Shown in pieces: positions 59,464 to 64,000 of a stretch of DNA of 64,000 nt. Numbering within the stretch: the first letter of the stretch is position 1; each line of letters starts with the position of its first letter. Source of the DNA: Caldilinea sp. CFX5 (GTDB taxonomy: Bacteria > Chloroflexota > Anaerolineae > Caldilineales > Caldilineaceae). The position numbers were made by a program, and so were the translations under genes. Under the pieces are notes generated by a model. It saw only the letters and a program-made list of their open reading frames with translations, searched no databases and was not told the origin of the DNA. The stretch lies in NCBI GenBank assembly GCA_021405325.1, contig QWII01000005.1:124001-188000 (forward strand), written 5' to 3'.

Positions 59464-61662
59464 ATGGACATAGCGATAGAACAACTTAAAGCCCATTTTG
59501 GTAGTACTTCGCTGATTGCTCGCATCAAAGAGATCAACCCTAAAACACGTGAAGGCATTCTGGAAGCCTACCAGGTCGACAAAGGTGAACCATGGCTATA
59601 CACTGATGGGCGCCCCGTTGATGACATTACCTACACCTTTAATGGTGAAACGGCATACAAGAAAGATAATTGGGTTCTTATCGATAGCTATGACTTTATC
59701 GATGGGTCTGCTCACTTGGCGCACACCCCACGACTAAAAGCCCTCCATATCCGCCCTTTGACCGAAGTAGCACCCTTGTGTGACCGTTTGCAAGAAAACG
59801 GCGTCCCGCCGGATCGTCAACTCTCTACCGCCATCCGCAACGTGCAGCTTGTCGGTGAAAAGCTCTTTATTCTCCAAGATTATCTCGACAAAGAGCGTGA
59901 AAAAATCAAAAAGCAATGGGCTGCCGAAGAAGCGCGTTTACACAATTGGGCTGGTGAAATCGAAGCCGACCGCCAAGCGTTGGAGCAAGCGCTCCTGACC
60001 CTGAAGCAGGAGCGCCTGACCTTTCTTGCTGAGTGTGAAGAATACTATAACCAGCGCGAAGCGTTACAGAAAGCCGATGCCCTCGTAGAAGCGCGCTTGC
60101 AATCCTATGGCTTAACCCAGGAAACAGTGGCAACGGGTCAACTACAATTGTCTGATGATTTGATCAAATTATTGCTTGCACAACCCAGTGTGTATGAACG
60201 GCTGCGGCAAGAACGAATTGCCGAATTAGCAGACCTTGAACAGGGGTATGAACAGTGGAAAGCGGCGCTTGAAGCCCAAAGTCGTGAAAACATGGAAAGG
60301 GAGAGAGAGAGTACCGAACAACATCGCCTGCTTCTTGCGAAAGAGCAAGCCGTTGAGGAACGCACTAACAAACTTATCCGCTGGCAACAAGATATTAAAG
60401 AATTACAAGAAATCCTTTTACCGATTAAAAAGCCAAAAACTAAGGCTATTGCCGCCCCTATTTATCCCTTTGCCGGCGAAGAGGCCGTTGTCGGCCACAT
60501 CAAGGACTATATTCAAGCCAGAGGCTTTTACTACGCCGAGCGGTTGCTGGAAAATTTTTACACCTGCCTCAAAACCGACTATCTTGTGATCCTCTCCGGC
60601 ATCTCAGGTACAGGCAAATCCAAGCTGCCGCAACTCTTTGCCGAAGCGATTGGCGCAGAATTTGAACTCATTCCAGTCAGACCCAACTGGAATGATGACC
60701 GGGACTTGCTAGGCTTGTTTAGCGCGCGCGTCAAACGTTATCAAAGCACGCGTTTTATCGAATTTCTTTTACGCGCCAACGCAGATCAAGAACGCTTGTA
60801 TATTGTCTGTCTCGATGAAATGAACCTCGCCCCGGTTGAGTACTATTTCGCCCAACTGCTCAGTGTACTCGAAAGTGATAATCCTCAGCTCAAACCACCT
60901 GATGAAAGCTTGACAGCGATGGAAGTCAGTCGTTTTGAGGAAAAAGCTTTAATTGAACTGGGAAGATTGCAAGAGGAAAAGGCGGAACTGGAGGGCGTTG
61001 CCCTGGATGCCGTCGAACGTGAAATGCGCCTATGGAGCCAAGCATTAGCCGATCTGGAAAAGTATCAGGAAATCCCCATTCCCCCTAATGTTAGATTTGT
61101 TGGCACGGTGAATATCGATCACACCACCCACAGCTTTAGTGACAAAGTGCTGGATCGCGCTAACGTCATCCAATTTGAACGAGTTGACCTTAGTGCAAAG
61201 CTCGAAGTTGCCCAGGTAGAGGCCAAAGGGCTTGGTTACAGCCAGTTTGCTGATTACTGCATACTGAAAAACCTATCGCCGGCTAAGGCGAAAAATTTAC
61301 AGATTTGTGTTGACCAAGTACGGCAGATCAACGAAATTTTGGAGCCAAGCGGCATGAACATCGGTTTTCGCATCTTCAAGGAAATTGAGCGCTATATGCA
61401 TTACGTCATGCAAAGCAGCTATTTTGACCAACCGGAAGTCGCCTTTGACTTTCAAATCAAACAGCGCATTCTCCCCAAATTACGCGGTATGGAAAGCAAA
61501 GAACTAAAGCAAGCCCTTGACGAACTCGCCACACTCTTCAAAGAAAAATACACCATGTCACACGAAAAGATTGCCGGACGGCAACGCAATGGCAAAGAGT
61601 ATGGCGGTCTGCTCCAACAACTGGCCGGCAAAGGTTACATCAACTATTGGGAGGTGCGCTAA
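59464..61662 (+). CDS. McrB-like AAA+ ATPase/GTPase
   Basis: 732 aa. The N-terminal 110 residues are a beta-rich domain, then a coiled coil (about 130-320). AAA+ motor: Walker A 'LSGISGTGKSK' (about 377-387), Walker B 'IVCLDEMNLAPVEYYFAQLL' (about 448-467, typical McrB), and 'FVGTVNIDHTTHSFSDKVLD' in place of the McrB MNTADR signature. McrB rings drive an McrC nuclease on modified DNA (type IV restriction). The N-terminal domain differs from the canonical E. coli one, so a different DNA mark is likely. AAGGAAG site before ATG. Confidence 0.75.
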   Translation: MDIAIEQLKAHFGSTSLIARIKEINPKTREGILEAYQVDKGEPWLYTDGRPVDDITYTFNGETAYKKDNWVLIDSYDFIDGSAHLAHTPRLKALHIRPLTEVAPLCDRLQENGVPPDRQLSTAIRNVQLVGEKLFILQDYLDKEREKIKKQWAAEEARLHNWAGEIEADRQALEQALLTLKQERLTFLAECEEYYNQREALQKADALVEARLQSYGLTQETVATGQLQLSDDLIKLLLAQPSVYERLRQERIAELADLEQGYEQWKAALEAQSRENMERERESTEQHRLLLAKEQAVEERTNKLIRWQQDIKELQEILLPIKKPKTKAIAAPIYPFAGEEAVVGHIKDYIQARGFYYAERLLENFYTCLKTDYLVILSGISGTGKSKLPQLFAEAIGAEFELIPVRPNWNDDRDLLGLFSARVKRYQSTRFIEFLLRANADQERLYIVCLDEMNLAPVEYYFAQLLSVLESDNPQLKPPDESLTAMEVSRFEEKALIELGRLQEEKAELEGVALDAVEREMRLWSQALADLEKYQEIPIPPNVRFVGTVNIDHTTHSFSDKVLDRANVIQFERVDLSAKLEVAQVEAKGLGYSQFADYCILKNLSPAKAKNLQICVDQVRQINEILEPSGMNIGFRIFKEIERYMHYVMQSSYFDQPEVAFDFQIKQRILPKLRGMESKELKQALDELATLFKEKYTMSHEKIAGRQRNGKEYGGLLQQLAGKGYINYWEVR

Positions 61663-61664
61663 TC

Positions 61665-63632
61665 ATGTTATCCTCCCCTGTCTGGCTCAGATACCGCATT
61701 GATCAAAAAGCCTGGTCAAAAGAAATAATTGCAGAAGATGTCTATCTATTACCAGAAGCGGTGCCCGAATATTATCAGGAAGTCCGTATTGAGCTGCGCA
61801 TCAAAGCAAAAACAAAAATCAGCATCAAAGCGACAAGCGCTACAGTGGAACCCAAGGGCGCTAATTGTTACCATCTGATCGTGCGCCGTGAACATGGTGG
61901 TCTACTTGGTGTACGACAAATCCAGCTTCAACTCGTTGAGGCGGATCAACTAGAGCAGCTAAAAATTATCCTGCCCATTTCCCCGATACATCTGCAAGAA
62001 GAACAATTTCACGGGATGCTCGATGATATATCACACTGGATCTTCTTTTCAATCGCCTCGCCTGTTGCCTTAGGCATCGGCTATAGTGATAAGTTCTCCC
62101 AGATTTTACGCTCACAACAATTGCTTCTCGATCAAATCCGCAACTCCATTGATACAATTGAACAGATCCTCCAACAAATTGCGCGCGCCCCCAAGAAAAA
62201 GATTGTCAAAGAATACTACCGCACCACGCATCTGCATAAACCGCAGGATCGGGTTACACTGCACTGGGCCGAACAAAATCCAGCAGAGGCAAGGAGTATG
62301 GCCTTCCGTAACGTCACTTCTTATGATGTCTATGAAAATCACTTCATTTTATTTTTTCTCCACCGGCTCGAACATCGGCTTGCCTTCTTGCGGCGGATCC
62401 TGGATTCAACGCTCAAAGACAAACGCCGGGAGATGAAACAACAGCAGCAATATGAAAAATCAAGCTTGCTTCATTCCTTAGGGTTACAAGAACAACAGGT
62501 GCTGACGTTAAACCAGACCACGGCAAGCTTGCAGAGTCGCTTAAAACGTCTTACCCAGCTTGATTTTCTAAAAGGGATAACCTTTTCGCCGGCCCTTTTT
62601 CGGCTCAACTTCTCCTTAACCTTGAGCCAGGATTTTCACTATAGCCGTCTCTTTGCTTTCTACCGGGAACTAGGTTGCGATAGTGCCATCGAGCGTTTGG
62701 ATCTCGTCACCCGCTTTATCGATGCCCTAACAGCGTTAGGTGTCAAAGAAACCTATAAAATCTATGAATACTGGACCTTTTTTGCGCTCTACCATGAACT
62801 GATTCGGTTGCACTTTTACCCCAAACATGAGGACGAACTATTACAAGCTATCAATGACGATGTTCTCAACCCCTATCTAAAGGCTGGTAGCTGTGTCACA
62901 TTGCTGGGCGATGAAAATGTCTATGACAACATAGTACTATCTCTGTACTATGACAGAACCTACTCCTATCAAAATAGACGGCCAGACATAACGTTGGACG
63001 TTTCCCAAAGACAGCGTTTACGTGCTCGCTTTATCTTTGATGCCAAATACAAATCATACACCGACGCTACAGGACAAAATAGTCTCCCATATTTTTGGGC
63101 AGAGGATTTCTTCAAAGTCACCGATCCCTATCAAAAGTTGCGCAATGGATTGCACACAGATCAGCCCCTAACCGCCTTCCTATTACACATTCAAAGCCAA
63201 GATAAGTGGTTTGAAAACTATGGCGCTATCATCCAACGGAGTGCAGATGGTCCCTACACATCCAATGCTCACAGGTACGGTTTTATCCCCGTTGTGCCTG
63301 GCAATCTGTTACCGCTTCGCTCCCTATTGACTATGCTTTTTTTGATCAAACTTGAAGTCGATGTGGAGCAATGCTGGGCCTGTGGTTCTACACATGTTCG
63401 CAAAGAATCCTATCGCAACCAACAAGGTACCGAAACAGGGAATCATCGCGTTTGTGAAAATTGCGGGCATCAATGGTGGTTGCAGCGCTGTAAATGTGGT
63501 TTTCCCCTATACAAAGGTAACTTCAGCTTTCAGCTTCAGCATCGATCAATTCAACCTGAGTCTAATTGTGCAGGGTATGTATGTCCTGGTTGCGGTAGCT
63601 GTTTCTGTGGGAAACGGGTAGTCACAATCTAA
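61665..63632 (+). CDS. McrC-like DUF2357 nuclease with zinc-ribbon tail
   Basis: 655 aa from ATG 61665 (GGGAGGTG at 61650). The DUF2357 region is around residues 130-240 ('YDVYENHFILFFLHRLEHRL'). The PD-(D/E)xK core reads 'RPDITLDV' (about 438-445) and 'RFIFDAKYKSY' (about 453-463), where D-A-K is the catalytic pair. The C-terminal 90 residues carry paired zinc sites: CWACG, CENCG, CKCG, CPGCGSCFC. Three bases after the McrB-like gene, so one operon. The zinc tail is an addition to the standard McrC layout. Confidence 0.75.
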   Translation: MLSSPVWLRYRIDQKAWSKEIIAEDVYLLPEAVPEYYQEVRIELRIKAKTKISIKATSATVEPKGANCYHLIVRREHGGLLGVRQIQLQLVEADQLEQLKIILPISPIHLQEEQFHGMLDDISHWIFFSIASPVALGIGYSDKFSQILRSQQLLLDQIRNSIDTIEQILQQIARAPKKKIVKEYYRTTHLHKPQDRVTLHWAEQNPAEARSMAFRNVTSYDVYENHFILFFLHRLEHRLAFLRRILDSTLKDKRREMKQQQQYEKSSLLHSLGLQEQQVLTLNQTTASLQSRLKRLTQLDFLKGITFSPALFRLNFSLTLSQDFHYSRLFAFYRELGCDSAIERLDLVTRFIDALTALGVKETYKIYEYWTFFALYHELIRLHFYPKHEDELLQAINDDVLNPYLKAGSCVTLLGDENVYDNIVLSLYYDRTYSYQNRRPDITLDVSQRQRLRARFIFDAKYKSYTDATGQNSLPYFWAEDFFKVTDPYQKLRNGLHTDQPLTAFLLHIQSQDKWFENYGAIIQRSADGPYTSNAHRYGFIPVVPGNLLPLRSLLTMLFLIKLEVDVEQCWACGSTHVRKESYRNQQGTETGNHRVCENCGHQWWLQRCKCGFPLYKGNFSFQLQHRSIQPESNCAGYVCPGCGSCFCGKRVVTI

Positions 63633-63827
63633 GACAAGGGGACTTGAGCTACCAACGGCTCCCATTTGGTATATAACTATTCAGGAACAGCTAGTTTTCA
63701 TTACAAACATGCGAGATCGACAAAACGTAGAGAAAGACGATAGGAATTCAATAGATCGTGTTCATGCAACCTATGCTATCCTCATGGCAGGCATGTCCTC
63801 ACCTACAAAGCCATGAAAGGGATTCCG
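63633..63827. other. Intergenic region
   Basis: 195 bp with no gene. TATATAACTATTC near 63670 is AT-rich and may be promoter; nothing else recognised. Confidence 0.3.
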
Positions 63828-64000
63828 ATGAACCATCTTCTGCACACAATGACCCGCATCTTTCTTTTGTTCGCCGGCTGCATAGCGCTGGCCTTCACCC
63901 TGTCTGCTCATCTCCGGGCGCAGCCGATCGACCCCGATCCTCCAATTATTGAGGTAAGCGGTAACACAGGCAAACAAACAGCTTCACACTCGGCGCCTTC
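63828..64000 (+). CDS. Secreted protein, 3'-truncated by window edge
   Basis: ATG 63828 with AAAGG about nine bases upstream. The first 58 residues include a signal-peptide-like segment ('TRIFLLFAGCIALAFTLSAH', then LRAQP) and a Pro/Ile-rich mature start. The frame runs off the window. Probably a chromosomal exported protein outside the defence island. Confidence 0.5.
   Translation, partial: MNHLLHTMTRIFLLFAGCIALAFTLSAHLRAQPIDPDPPIIEVSGNTGKQTASHSAP

Overview
The window looks like Chloroflexota (Anaerolineae/Caldilinea-like) DNA. This is an inference from Thr/Pro-rich linkers in membrane-anchored proteins, a moderately GC-rich composition, many dispersed short palindromes, and the mix of genes. 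I recognised no rRNA or tRNA gene, so the taxonomic call is soft.

Layout. (1) 1-14.3 kb: plus-strand accessory/early region of an integrated element. It holds an FtsK/TraB-like translocase, small membrane proteins, a WGR-domain protein, a GIY-YIG-like nuclease, a family of small proteins built from RMF/CrpP-like modules, a Rad52-family annealing protein, a duplicated pair of unknown genes and a protein with an internal duplication. Two stretches (5.2-6.5 kb and 7.3-7.75 kb) lack genes but are rich in palindromes and direct repeats. (2) 14.5-16.3 kb, minus strand: a tyrosine recombinase next to a 40-bp tandem repeat, and two small ORFs. (3) 16.6-35.9 kb, plus strand: tailed-phage structural genes (portal, protease/scaffold, Cys-rich major capsid protein, connector and tail proteins, several modular fibre proteins including collagen-like, RCC1-propeller and glycine-rich types), with a nucleotidyltransferase-fold protein, an SH3-domain membrane protein and LuxR-type HTH proteins among them. 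(4) 36-38.5 kb, minus strand: a third LuxR-type HTH, a small protein, and both terminase subunits, convergent with the structural operon. (5) 38.8-63.6 kb, plus strand: a defence island.

The defence island starts with a frameshifted AlbA_2/ATPase regulator. A compact DISARM-related module follows: a 1705-aa helicase/DUF1998/Vsr-like fusion, a DrmD-like SNF2 helicase and a DrmMI-like adenine methylase. Next come AT-rich cargo genes (membrane protein with duplicated domain, membrane pentapeptide-repeat protein), a sacsin-like ATPase fused to a DUF3883 nuclease-like domain, a frameshift-split HEPN protein, a wHTH + PD-(D/E)xK-like protein, and an McrB/McrC-like pair with a zinc-ribbon tail. A secreted protein begins at the right edge.

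The most unusual non-coding signal is a set of repeat families in the phage-like half: a 19-bp imperfect palindrome (eight strict copies, often read in frame inside genes), STRR-like heptanucleotide arrays between late genes, and a TCGAG-loop hairpin. One 19-bp palindrome sits cleanly inside a heptad array, and removing it restores the heptad. Three single-base frameshifts and one in-frame stop may be real decay or assembly error; the reads would decide.
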